A DNA stretch of 64,000 nucleotides from Sternotherus odoratus (taxonomy: Eukaryota > Chordata > Testudines > Kinosternidae): positions 63,098,892 through 63,162,891 of the forward strand of contig JAVMKO010000001.1 in assembly GCA_032164245.1 (NCBI GenBank), read 5' to 3'. Position numbers and translations under genes: made by a program. The notes beneath the pieces were generated by a model. That model had not been told where the DNA came from. It saw only the letters and a list, made by a program, of their open reading frames with translations, and searched no databases. Positions 10,950 through 20,615 of the stretch are shown piece by piece. Each line of letters starts with the position of its first letter. Position 1 is the first letter of the stretch.

Positions 10950-11950
10950 GAAAAGGAGCTTTAGGATGTAAGTCACAAAATCCAGCATGCTAGGTAGAGC
11001 CCTGCCAAAATTAGCCAATAGAAGACACTGATATACTAAGACCTGCCCTTTTTTTCAGAGATAGGCATCTAAGTCCCAGCTGCAATGAAGTGCCTAACTC
11101 CATTTGCGATTGATGAATGAGAACCCCCTCTTCATCTTGAGTGCCTACATAGTTTTCTGTGGGAATAAATTAGGGGCCTGCCTTACTCCACAGAAAATAA
11201 GAGGTGGTGGTGCCTACCTTATCAATTTTGATCCAGTGGCTAGTTTCTGACTTGGATTGTGGGAGACCCAGGATCAATTGCCTATCACTCTTTGGAAGAG
11301 GTGGAGAAAGGATTTGAACAGGGATTACCTGCCTCTCTGTAGAGAGGCACAGTCTGAGTGTATATGTGTGTGTGTGTGTGTTTGTGCATGTGTGTGTAGG
11401 AGAGAGAGAATAACTCTGCAGTCTAGTAAGTAGGATACCAGGCCAGTAGACCCTCGGTCAAGTCCAGACATTCTCTTCTTATCTCATTCTCTTTCTTTAT
11501 CCAGAGTGCAACAGCTTACACAGGAAAGACTGAAGGAGCTCCACATCAGAATATCCCATAGCTCAGAGGTTAGCACACCACCGCCTCCTCCTTCTGGATT
11601 AATAGGGCCCACTACAGTAGGCACCTGCTGACTGTCCCTACCCAATCAGGCCTCTGATTCTTGGGCAAGTTAGGCAGCCCAACCCCAGGTTTGTGAATCA
11701 CTCTGTGACTTTGGTGGTAGATAGGTGTCTGGAAGCCTACAGTGAGGCAGCAATGCTTGTGCTTAAAGCCAAAAACCTAGCTGTCTAAGGAATTTTTACT
11801 TTGAAAAACAGTCACTAAGTGACTTTAGGCCTACAGGGTTCAGCGAGAGTTTTGTGGCTCACAGTGGGGACGTAAGCACATACAAGTCAAATTTTGGCAT
11901 CTAAATCTGGGTTTAGGCAACTAAGTAACTTTGTGGATTGTACCCTTAAA
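10950..11950 (+). repeat. Unclassified interspersed repeat family R1, long copy
   Basis: This is colinear with the segment at 14190-14790. Both carry, in order, AGAAAGGATTTGAA, a GGAG.CCCA..TTCA box-B-like motif, AGGA.AGAC...GAGCTCCA, ATCCCA...TAG.GGTTAG, GCCTCTGA and GGATTTAGGCACCTA-type sequence (TGGGTTTAGGCAACTA at about 11928). A TG dinucleotide run lies at about 11363-11397. No open frame is conserved, so it is a non-autonomous repeat of unknown superfamily. Confidence 0.45.
11363..11397. repeat. (TG)n microsatellite
   Basis: A run of GTGTGTG units with a TTTGTGCA interruption inside repeat R1. Confidence 0.85.
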
Positions 11951-12283
11951 GACCACAATTTTATTAGATATTAAAGGTATTGAAACAAATGAACATATAT
12001 TTAAAAGCTAATTAGAGATAGGGCTCATGTCCCCATCCAATCACCACACAAACTGGATATGGTTGAATGTCTGAGTACCAGAGAAGTCTAGGACTGATTT
12101 GGAGTGACAGAGCATGGATAAAGCTTGGAAAAAAGTCTGATCACCCTTGCTACTTGGTTCATACACATTCACTTACTATCATAAGAGCTAAATTAATACA
12201 AAATGGACCAAAACCAGTTATAAAATTGAAAGTCATCTGAGTTAAATATGAACAAAGACAAAAGCAACAACAGTGGGTATAAA
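11951..12283. other. No gene or element recognised
   Basis: AT-rich sequence without identifiable content. Confidence 0.5.
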
Positions 12284-12508
12284 GGTCAAAATTTTCAAAA
12301 CATGGCTGCCTAATAGGCCATAAATCCACACTTAGGCACCTAAGTCTGTGTCTTGATTTTCAAAAATGCTGAGTACCTGGCAGTTGACATTAACCTCTCT
12401 GGGAGCCTCCAGGTGCTGAGTTGGTTAGAAAATCAAGTCATTCATTTGGGTGCCTAAATATGGATTTTGAAGCCTAACTTTAAGCAGCCATTTTTTGAAA
12501 ATTTTTTA
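12284..12508. mobile_element. MITE with GGTCAAAATTTTCAAAA termini, copy 1
   Basis: The left end is GGTCAAAATTTTCAAAACATGG and the right end is the diverged complement CCATTTTTTGAAAATTTTTTATC. Internal paired phrases (TTAGGCACCTAAGTC near the left, GGGTGCCTAAATATGG near the right) extend the inverted repeat. A second member is at 45854-46000. The TSD is not clear. Confidence 0.6.
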
Positions 12509-13262
12509 TCAGAGTCCTGAAAACATTGAGTAGAAGGGTGCTTTTTTTAATTTCTCTATAAAAATAAGCAAATGTAAATCAAAGAATCATTAACAAAGTA
12601 AAGAGAAATGATTAATGATCAATGAAAGCTAATGTTGTCTAACAATATAGGATATTTTTCAATTGTACTCAGAATACAGAAGGTAAAAGGATAAAAAAAA
12701 TCTATTAAAATAATAAGTAAAAGGATATTGGAGACAACAGATCGGAAAATGATAGATTTGTTAAACAAAACTACTTTTCTTCTGTTTTGGGGGGTCATAT
12801 TTCCTATTAAGATGAGAAAGAAGTTAGTATGCAGAAATGAGTAATTTTGCAGTTGCTACGTGAATGGAGTAATAGTCTCTCTTTAGGCAGCTATAGCACC
12901 TGTTTGGTCTATGGAAAATCCATCCATCAGTTTCAAAGAATAAAAGTACAGAACTTCAATAATTCTTAATATTTGTAATTAACAGATAGGTCAGATTGAT
13001 GAAAAATGGCTTACAATGAGTTACAGTCTGGTTAGATTAACATCAGTCACTGAAGAAAAATGTAGAAATAATATTGGGTTGGGGAAATGACGACACACTA
13101 CAAAACCTAATATGAATCAATTGAGTTCCATGAAAAAGAAGTTTTGTTTAGATTTTTGGAATCTTTTGAAAAATAGTCCTGTGGTCATGATAAGCAATGG
13201 AAATGGAATGGAGAGTCATTTTTGCTCGCGTTGTATAACAACCAATAGCAATTACTCTCTAC
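12509..13262. other. No gene or element recognised
   Basis: AT-rich sequence, nothing supportable. Confidence 0.45.
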
Positions 13263-13394
13263 CTGTGGCTCTCAACCAGTTGTCCGTGGGTGGTTTATGG
13301 CCCAATCAGCACAAAGCTTCAGCCCATGTGACATCCTCAGAGCCATACATGTAGTGGATGTGGCCCACAATGGTAAATAGGTTCAGAACCACTG
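13263..13394. mobile_element. hAT MITE (GTGGYTCTCAACC type)
   Basis: A 132-bp element with termini CTGTGGCTCTCAACCAG and GGTTCAGAACCACTG (inverted). It is flanked by CTCTCTAC (13255-13262) and CTCTATAC (13395-13402), an 8-bp TSD with one mismatch. The interior (GGTTTATGGCCCAATC, GTGGCCCACAATGG) resembles non-autonomous hAT elements. It has no coding capacity. Confidence 0.8.
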
Positions 13395-13629
13395 CTCTAT
13401 ACACCACATAGCACCAATGGAACACTCCTTACTAATAGCTTAATAATATATTTCACAAATCCAATATCAGAAAAATGAAAAATCCCCTATAAAATGACCA
13501 AAATTCAAAAGGGTAAATAGCATGGAATTTCTCTTTATTTCATGATTTTGCAGAAATAGAAAAAGAGCTTCAAGATTTGTGAGCAATACACCTGAACAAC
13601 ACAAACTCATGCCCATAAACCCTCTATAC

Positions 13630-14190
13630 CAACAGTTCCCATACTGTAGGTCAGGATCTCAAAGTGGTCATGAGATCACTTTAATGGGGTCACCAGAGCT
13701 GTGTTAGACTTTTTGGGACCTGGGGCCAAAGCCCAAGCACCATCTCCTTGGCAGACGTGCCAAACCCATGAAATAAACCAGCAGAAATTGGGCTTGGTTT
13801 TGGGCTTGTAAGTTGGTTAGTTTTGGCCTGTTTGGCTTGTAGCTTGCTGCTGCTTCTTTTTTTTTCTTTTTCTTTTTGGATCGGCTCCTGGCAAGCAGAG
13901 GCCATGGGGGAGGTGGGTGCAACCAGGAGAAAGGGGGGGAGTGTGTCGAGGTGCACAGCGGGCCCACTACAGTCCCAGACCTCATGCCGGGGGGATCTAG
14001 TCACATAGAGTGTTGCGGTTGTTAGGGATTGCCTTGTTTTGGATTTGTTTTGAAATGGATTAGCTTGATTTTTGGCTTATTGTGAAAGTTGGGGTGCTGA
14101 TTTACTGTGTGAAAGTTGGCAACTGTGCTTCCTGCATGGCGGGGCTCATGCTTCAATTTCAGCCCTGAGTAGCGGGGCTCAGATTACAGG
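13630..14190. mobile_element. hAT-like element, left part
   Basis: It opens with CAACAGTTCCCATACTGTAGG, a diverged CAGTGGTTCTCAAACTG-type hAT terminus, then TCTCAAAGTGGTCATGAGATC and TTAATGGGGTCACCAGAG. This order is typical of reptile non-autonomous hATs (recall). A CT-rich/AG-rich low-complexity tract lies at about 13850-13880. The left flank is CTCTATAC. The matching right end was not identified, because repeat R1 and a PLE follow. Confidence 0.5.
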
Positions 14191-14790
14191 CCCCAGGGTA
14201 TGTGGACAACCCAGGGTCAGTTCCTCCCTTTGCCTGAGGGCAGAGAAAGGATTTGAAAAGGAGCGACAGGGGAGGGGGAGAAGGACAGAGAGAGTAACCT
14301 GGTGACTAGGGCACCATTTTAGGAGGTGGAGGACCCAAGGTTCAGTCCCCCTGTTCCAAATACTCCATCTATACAAGTGTAATAGCTTTAACAGGAGAGA
14401 CAAAGAGCTCCATTTGAAAACATCCCAGGGCCTAGTGGTTAGGGCACTCTCCCGAGAGGTATGGGAAACCCCTGTTAAAATCCAGATTTTGAATGGGACC
14501 CAATCTGGTAGGCAGCCTCTGAGCATGCCTACTGGATTGGAGCCCTCAGACAAGACAGGTGAAGGAGCACCTATCTTCTCCCTGATCACACAAGATAGGC
14601 CTCCAGATGCCTAGAGTGAGATAGCAGTTCGCATACTCAGAGGGAGAAACATAGGCAACTAGGGAACTTACACACGGAATACTGAGGTGCTGAGTGAATG
14701 TGGGCGACTACAGAGTTAGACCGCAGCTGAGCAGGGATATTGTTGAGTGCAGCTGAGCCTAAAACTGGGATTTAGGCACCTATGTCTTGC
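14190..14790 (+). repeat. Repeat R1, second copy
   Basis: Colinear with 10950-11950: GAAAGGATTTGAAAAGGAG, a box-B-like AGGTTCAGTCCCCCTG, ACAGGAGAGACAAAGAGCTCC, ACATCCCAGGGCCTAGTGG and TGGGATTTAGGCACCTATG. The frames across it (such as the long minus frame at 14179-14589) show no protein family. Confidence 0.45.
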
Positions 14791-14859
14791 CAAGTTCATC
14801 ATGAGATGCAAGCTCCCCACTGGGCACACCAATTTAAAGCAGCACCACACCCAGACAGA

Positions 14860-15125
14860 ACAACAGATGCAAAACCTGCAGACATGTCCCCACTGTTACA
14901 ATAATTGAAACCCCTACGACACATCTTTCAGGATTCATTGCTCTTACACATCACAAGACATGGCTTACCTCATTTGGTGCATCAAATGCCCCAACAACAA
15001 TTATGTGAGTGAAACCAGACAATCACTACGTTCTTGAAGGAATGTAAAAAGAAAAATGATTCAACAAAAACACCCTATTACTCACGGGAAAACACCTTTC
15101 ACAAAGCAATCACTCCATATCTGAT
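14860..15125 (+). pseudogene. GIY-YIG domain remnant of PLE family 2
   Basis: One frame reads NLQTCPHCYNN then a stop, NPYDTSFRIHCSYTSQ, DMAYLIWCIKCPNNN, YVSETRQSLRS, then a stop. The pattern Y-L-I...C..C....Y-V-x-E-T-x-Q-S-L-R is the GIY-YIG nuclease core as found at the C-terminus of Penelope-like elements, with VYLI as the GIY strand and YVGET as the YIG strand (Ser replaces Gly here). At least two in-frame stops make it non-functional. It has no start codon of its own, because it was part of a longer RT-endonuclease polyprotein. Compare the better-preserved family 1 domain at 8101-8475: the two share the fold signature but little sequence. Confidence 0.7.
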
Positions 15126-15136
15126 ATCTCCTACCA

Positions 15137-15457
15137 CCTTTTCTCTTCCCCGCCAGCCACCGCAACCCATGTATGTCCGCCAAAATGCCACTGAATAGAA
15201 CGCTTCTGCTTTTGGCGGCATTTTGGCTGACATGCTGCGCGCTTCAGAGTGTCCGCCGAAAGGCTGCCAAAACTGGAAACATTCACTTAGGCGGCTTTTC
15301 GAAGGACCCTCTGAAGCACACGGCATGTCCGCTGAAATGCCAACGAAAGCGGAAGCATTATATTCGGCGACACTTCAGCGGAACAGGGAGTTTGTGACCC
15401 CCTGGGAATCGGCCCACGACCCCCGAGGGGTTGCAAGCCTCAGTTTGAGAACCGCTG
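15137..15457. mobile_element. hAT-type fragment nested in PLE family 2
   Basis: The right end GCCTCAGTTTGAGAACCGCTG is the complement of a CAGCGGTTCTCAAACTG hAT terminus and ends at 15457. Flanking TCCTACAG (15458-15465) resembles TCCTACCA at 15129-15136, a possible degraded TSD. The interior 15175-15385 is built of degenerate units around GGCGGCATTT and CCGCTGAAATGCC. The left terminus is not recognisable, so it may be truncated. Confidence 0.5.
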
Positions 15458-15645
15458 TCCTACAGCATGGGTGAACCCTTACACTTAACAATCTGTCCCA
15501 TCTTGTATTTATCTCAGACACTCTGGTTACCATCTCCAATCCAGACCTGATGGAGAGCTCTGTGAAGATAAGAAGTTCTGTCCTTTCCAAAAGCAGAAGT
15601 TGGTCAAATAAAAGATATTACCTCACCTACCTGGCGTCTCTCTAG

Positions 15646-16080
15646 AAACATACAGATAGGCAGACTTAATATATAAACTCTCCGTAAAATACCTATAAAA
15701 GAGAGATATTTAATTAGTAAAGAATGTTGTGTTAAATTATCTTATCACATTTATTTCATGCCTGTGATATACCTTAGCTGATGAAATGTCCATATAGTAT
15801 GACACATGTTGGCAAAATGACGATTTAAATAGGCTATCAGTTAATGCACAGGAAAATATTGGAACTCTTCTGCTATGGAACATTAGCTGAAATTCAATTG
15901 GTTTAGATGGAGTGCAGTAACTATTCAAAGGAGGTTAAATAGTTTGATGATCTTGAGCCTGATTCCCATTTACACTAAAGGAGCTTTACAGAATTTTGGC
16001 AGCCTAAATGGGCTTTAAACAAATTACATTTACATTAATTTTACAGCCTCTTCACATTTCCAAAGTACCTTTAGTATAAA
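15646..16080. other. No gene or element recognised
   Basis: AT-rich sequence between the PLE and the Helitron. A short GAGCCTGATTCCCATTTACAC phrase at 15955 resembles a common reptile MITE but is not delimited. Confidence 0.45.
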
Positions 16081-16628
16081 CTAGCAAAAATACCCAGCGT
16101 TGCTCGGGGTATTTGTAATTGGAAACTGGGATGTAAAAAGACTACAATGTTTTTTATTAATACAAATTTTGTCTAAGTAATTTCATTTTGTCTAAGTAAT
16201 TTCATTCTCTTGCATTCAGATGTGGTTTCTCCGATACATTTTCGCTTTTTACGTGGCATAATGAATAGGGTCCTTTTTAAGAAGAAAACAGTGTATTTAA
16301 TTATGTTTGCGCTACACAACACTAAGCTCTCTGGTTATCTGTATTATTACATCATAACTATGTCACAGACAACAGCATGTGTCAACCTGCTGCCCGGTGA
16401 TGTTATGTGAGCTGTGTAGTTGATGTGAATGGGCTTTAAAGAATTTCACCCCTGGAGGGTGTAAGAGGTGAGATTTTAAAGATTTTTGATTCTTACCCTA
16501 ATTAGGACCCTAAAGCCTATAACTGTACCAAATTTCAAGTATCTAGCTGAAACGGTGTGGAAATAGTAAGGGAACATACATACATACACACACATGCGCA
16601 TACACCATTTGACTTTTATATATATAGA
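16081..16628 (-). mobile_element. Non-autonomous Helitron, type 1, copy 1
   Basis: On the minus strand the element starts TCTATATATATAAAAGTC (5' TC at 16628-16627) and ends with a short GC-rich hairpin (CCCCGAGCAACGCTGGG) about 10 bases before the terminal CTAG (16084-16081). Flanking host bases are A at the 5' side and T at the 3' side, the A|T target of Helitrons, with no TSD. It shares an internal core (TTCACCCCTGGAGGG, AGATTTTAAAGATTTTTGA, ACCAAATTTCAAGTATCTAGC) with the copies at 23896 and 47261. At 548 bp it has no Rep/helicase coding capacity. An (ACAT)n run sits next to the 5' end. Confidence 0.85.
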
Positions 16629-17990
16629 TAAGAATCAGGTCCCTTGCATTCAATAGGATTTCTACAAAATGTATAATAGGCCAGAAGCTCTACATTTAAT
16701 GGGATCGTTGGTGAACGTTGCAGCTTTTGAGAAATTATCTAGGATCTCAGTTTATAACAAGACATAATGACACTTTGTCTTGATTTTAAACTAGAGACAC
16801 TCTCTTTGCACCCACGAAGTTGTACGTTGAATATACTATGTTGCTGACATTTTGTTATAGATCTTCAATCAATTAAACTATTAGAGCATTTCAAGATTGT
16901 TTTTTCCAAAGAAGAGATCTCATTTCATGTTACCAAATACTGTAGTTTCTATACTAAGGTCCCTTCCTTAATGTTATGTGTCCAGGATACTGAAGAAAAG
17001 AAGTTGTTTTGATTTTGAAATTTTGAAAAATAGGAGTGTAAATTATCCCGAAGTGTTTTATAAAGCAGTAGAATTTCATTATTTTTCATTAAAGTCTGGA
17101 AGACTTATTTTAAATAACTGAATTTTATAAATTACCAAGTACACAAGCATAAAGCAGGAGTAATGTAGCATAAAATATTTTGTATATTTAATTGAGAAGT
17201 AGAATTTAAATTAGTTCTAATAATATGGCATTATAGATAAGGAAATGTTCTGCATGACTTCTTAGTTATTTGAAATCTCACTACAGCACTCAGCTATTAA
17301 ATCTTTGATGAAAAGTAGGGAGAGATCATTTTTTGTTGTTTGTGCAATTTACGGGTTCACCAAAGTGCTGTTTAGTGAGTTTCTACTCTACAACAGCAAA
17401 TTAATGGTAGGGAAACCAGGCAGGCAAAGAGCTCAACAGGCAAAACATTTGCAAGATACCAGACACTGTAACAGTGTGACTATTCCAAACTGAAGTTGAA
17501 TTAGGCACAGGAATAATAGATTATCATTAAGTAAACTAGCCAGTTAAATTAGCCTATTTTGTATTATGCTGTGATTATAATGTGCTATACCTGGGAGATA
17601 CCTGTATTTGAATGTTAGGGTAGCTCATGAATATTTGGGAAGCTTGGATTTTGAAAGAAAACTTTCATACTCCCTAAAATGGGAATTTTAGGTGCTCTAA
17701 AATTCCATTAGAAATATGATCAGGAACTTTCTAATCAGTGCCCCAGAGTTTCCCAGTTTCATACTGGAGACTTAGTGGCACCTTGTTCTTGATTCAGGTT
17801 AAAAAAATCCCATTTTGTGAACGTTTGGTGTCACAATGATTGGTTTTTTTGGATAATCCCTAGAGAGTGTTGAACATATTTATCCTGTGCTCATTCTAAC
17901 CCTGCAGCTCACCTGTAGTTATTTCTTGAGCCTCTGCCTTTGTGATATAGTCAAGACTAGCCTCTCTTCTTGTGTGTTCTAGAACTAGTT
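16629..17990. other. No gene or element recognised
   Basis: AT-rich sequence. The frame at 17305-17493 has no recognisable protein content. Confidence 0.45.
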
Positions 17991-18188
17991 TAGAATCATA
18001 GAATATCATGGTTGAAAAGGGCCTCAGGAGATCATTTAATCTAACCCTCTGGTCAAAGCAGGACCAAACCCCAATTAAATCATACAACAGATTTTTGCCC
18101 CATGTCCCTAAAGGGCTCCCTCAAGAATTGAACTCCCAACGCTGGGTTTAGCAGGCTAATGCTCAAATCACTGAACTATCCTTCCTCC
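17991..18188 (-). mobile_element. tRNA-derived SINE with CR1-like tail
   Basis: On the minus strand it begins GGAGGAAGGATAGTTCAGTG, followed by box A (ATAGTTCAGTGATTTGAGCA), CCTGCTAAACCCAGCG and box B (GGGAGTTCAATTCTTGAG). The 3' part, GGTCCTGCTTTGACCAGAGG ... GATCTCCTGAGGCC ... ATTCTATGATTCTA, is nearly the same as the 3' end of the CR1 at 44306. It is therefore a SINE that uses CR1 reverse transcriptase, consistent with the tortoise pol III SINE family (recall). About 198 bp. Confidence 0.85.
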
Positions 18189-18857
18189 CAACATACAATA
18201 AAAACATATCAGCCTCCAGGAAAGCGGCATGAGATTGATTATAATTTGTGAGAGGTTCACTTTTGGGATGCAAATAGGCAGACTCCATATCTTTTCATTT
18301 GTTTAAGGGGTCAACAGTTCAAGCAAGGAAGTAATCACCATTAAAATAATCTGCAGCATCATTACTCTATTAATGTGATTATATGATTACAGATTGATCC
18401 TTATCATGTTCCCAAGGAAACTAATATATTGATATATGTTCTTTGTGACCAAGTAAATACATTGCTTTGTCTACTGCAGGCTGGGCTTTATGCACTGCCT
18501 GCCAAATACATTTTAAGATCTTTCCAGCATACATTTATAACTCTTTGTACACATCCCATACATACATCAGCATAATTTTCAGGACCAGCATGTTGTCAGT
18601 TTGCATATGATACTTTACATGACACCTTTTAGATACAGATTATGACAACAGTCTATTGGGGCAATGAGTGGCTTGATGTGGGTCATGGTATAGAGCTCCC
18701 TCTTCCAGTTGGCACTGAAGGACTCTCAGGGTCACACTGACACCTTCCATTAAAGCACTCTTCTTTCAGTCACTTATAAATTTGCCAAACTTTAGCAGTC
18801 CAGGATGAAAATTTTGTGTGCCAGGTGTCTGCCTCAGGCTGAAGGTTTTCGGAAAGT
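18189..18857. other. No gene or element recognised
   Basis: AT-rich sequence, nothing supportable. Confidence 0.45.
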
Positions 18858-18870
18858 CTAAGTCAAAATG

Positions 18871-18967
18871 AGGTAACAAAGAGTCCTGTGGCACCTTAAA
18901 GACTAACTAAAGTTTTCAAGCATAAGCTTTCGTGGGCTAATACCCACTTTGTTGGATGCAAGCAGTG
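18871..18967 (-). mobile_element. PLE family 1 tail insertion with exact 13-bp TSD
   Basis: A 97-bp insertion. On the plus strand it reads AACAAAGAGTCCTGTGGCACC ... AGCATAAGCTTTCGTGGGC ... CCCACTTTGTTGGATGC, the complement of the PLE family 1 3' terminus. It is flanked by the exact direct repeat CTAAGTCAAAATG at 18858-18870 and 18968-18980. This is a very short 5'-truncated retrotransposition product with its TSD intact. Confidence 0.9.
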
Positions 18968-18980
18968 CTAAGTCAAAATG

Positions 18981-19387
18981 GTTTAGCCATTTCCGGGAAT
19001 GAGATTGTTTTGTCTATGTTCAAAAATGTCTTACAACCGTTTCATTGAGAAGGTCTAATGACCCCATACTTTGGTGACTTGAAATTTGGCAGGACAATTT
19101 CCTAGTGTCAGGAATGTGCCTTTTTGCCATCCTTATGAAAATCTGGCTGAATGTGACCAAGTTATAAGCCTTTGAAAAATCTCAGTTCAAACACATTCAG
19201 AAGAATTTGGCAGCTAAATTCTCCAAAGATTCCTTCTGTATTGAGCATGTTCCATCCCAGAACTGCAGGCTTAGTAGGACTTTCTATGCAATTGCTCCTC
19301 CCTGCTGCCAGGGCACTTTGTGAACAGAGAGTAAGGATACTATTTCTCCTGTATTCTCAATGCATCCTCTGCTGGTATCCAGGCATT
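18981..19387. other. No gene or element recognised
   Basis: Mixed-composition sequence without identifiable content. Confidence 0.45.
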
Positions 19388-19715
19388 AAGGATGAAGAGG
19401 AGGAAGGCAGAGGGATGAAAGAGAATAGAAGAGAAGGAGAGGGGGTTGAGAAGCCAGGAGGTGGGTGGGAGCAGAGGAAGTTGGGAGAGTATATTAATTC
19501 AGAGGAAGAAGGATTCAGGAGTTGAGGAGTGGGATAGAGGGTAGATGGGGGCAGAACCCAGGGGGTAAGCATTACAGAGAGTAGAAGGGGGCAGGAGCCA
19601 GGGAGGTTGGTGGGGGTGGGAATAGAAGCAAAGGGGGACAGGTGTCAGGGTATGAGGTGGGTGGATAAGAGGAGAAAGGGGTGAAGAAAAGCTGGGGGCA
19701 CAGAGGAAGATAGGT
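19388..19715. repeat. Purine-rich (GA/GGGA) tract
   Basis: About 330 bp with strong purine bias on the plus strand and loosely repeated phrases such as AGGGGGCAGGAGCCAGGG, AGAGGAAG and GGAGGTGGGTGGG. It may be a decayed minisatellite. The frames on both strands (Lys/Glu-rich on plus, Ser/Pro-rich on minus) follow from composition and are not genes. Confidence 0.6.
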
Positions 19716-20059
19716 CTGTAACTACTAGAGCCCACTCCCCTCCAGAACTTGGAAATTAACTCAGGAATGTATTCTCTAATTCCTTTGCTATCAGCAAATA
19801 TTTGTGAAACTCGCAAAACTTGTGTGTCTCAGCTCCTGCTAGTAACTGCTTCATAGAAAGGATAACAGCCTACTACTGCTATCAGTTATTCTATTAACTC
19901 AAAGAGTAATTGTCTGTGCCGTGGATCTAAAGATTCAAAACCTGCTCATGACCGGAGTTGGAGGTCAATATTAATGTGGTGGAATTTCAGATGGCGGCGT
20001 GGGGTTGTTTTTTAAAATAGGAAATTACACTTATTAAAAAGTATGTTAAAATAATGTTA
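19716..20059. other. No gene or element recognised
   Basis: Nothing supportable. Confidence 0.45.
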
Positions 20060-20180
20060 AGTTTGCAAAGTTAAGTACTCAAAGTTAGGAAATACCAGAA
20101 TTGAGGTTGACCATACAAATAAGGCAACCTTAATTCTGGCATTTTCTAACATCTACGTGCTTGGTTCTGCAACTTTAAAA
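20060..20180. mobile_element. Hairpin MITE
   Basis: Arms of about 45-50 bp (left 20066-20109, ending CCAGAATTGAGGTTG; right 20124-20176, beginning CAACCTTAATTCTGG) are separated by a loop of about 14 bases. The arms carry several mismatches. This is the layout of a palindromic MITE. Confidence 0.6.
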
Positions 20181-20615
20181 TCTTTTTAATATAGGGTTTT
20201 TGGGTTTTTTATGCAACAGATATGTTTGAAAAAATAAATAAAAATACAGGTCTACTCTCTCCAAAGGGGGTCTCTCTTGTCCAGAGTTATTACATTTTGT
20301 ATATGAGAGAACAGTTTATTTTTGAATCATAACCCTATTGCCTGTTGTGCTCATAAGATACTCTATGAAACTAAAAAGATATCCTTAGGCACATATACAT
20401 TATTTCAGTATTAAACCTAGTATCTTTCTGTCAGCACATTAGCAACCAGTCTCTGGTTTTGAAGGGCACAAACTCATCAGCCTGCTAGAATGGTCAAACA
20501 TCACATAATGACTGCTAGGAGCACTACAATGTTTAGTATTACTTACACAGAAGCAACTTCAATGGTAATTTAAATGCACTAGGCTAATCATCTACATTAA
20601 ATCATAATTACATTC

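Larger units (their letters stand above)
14805..15645 (+). mobile_element. Penelope-like retroelement (family 2), 3' part
   Basis: This PLE lineage differs from that at 7905. GIY-YIG coding remnants occupy 14860-15125. After an interruption at about 15130-15457, the 3' UTR resumes with AACAATCTGTCCCATCTTG and ends with GCAGAAGTTGGTCAAATAAA, then AGATATTACCTCACCTACC. That tail is characteristic of a second abundant turtle PLE (recall). Several stops and frameshifts show it is dead. Confidence 0.7.

Noticed and set aside
14179..14589. 136-codon minus-strand frame
   Set aside because: It overlaps repeat R1 and resembles no known domain. The colinear copy at 10950 has no matching frame.
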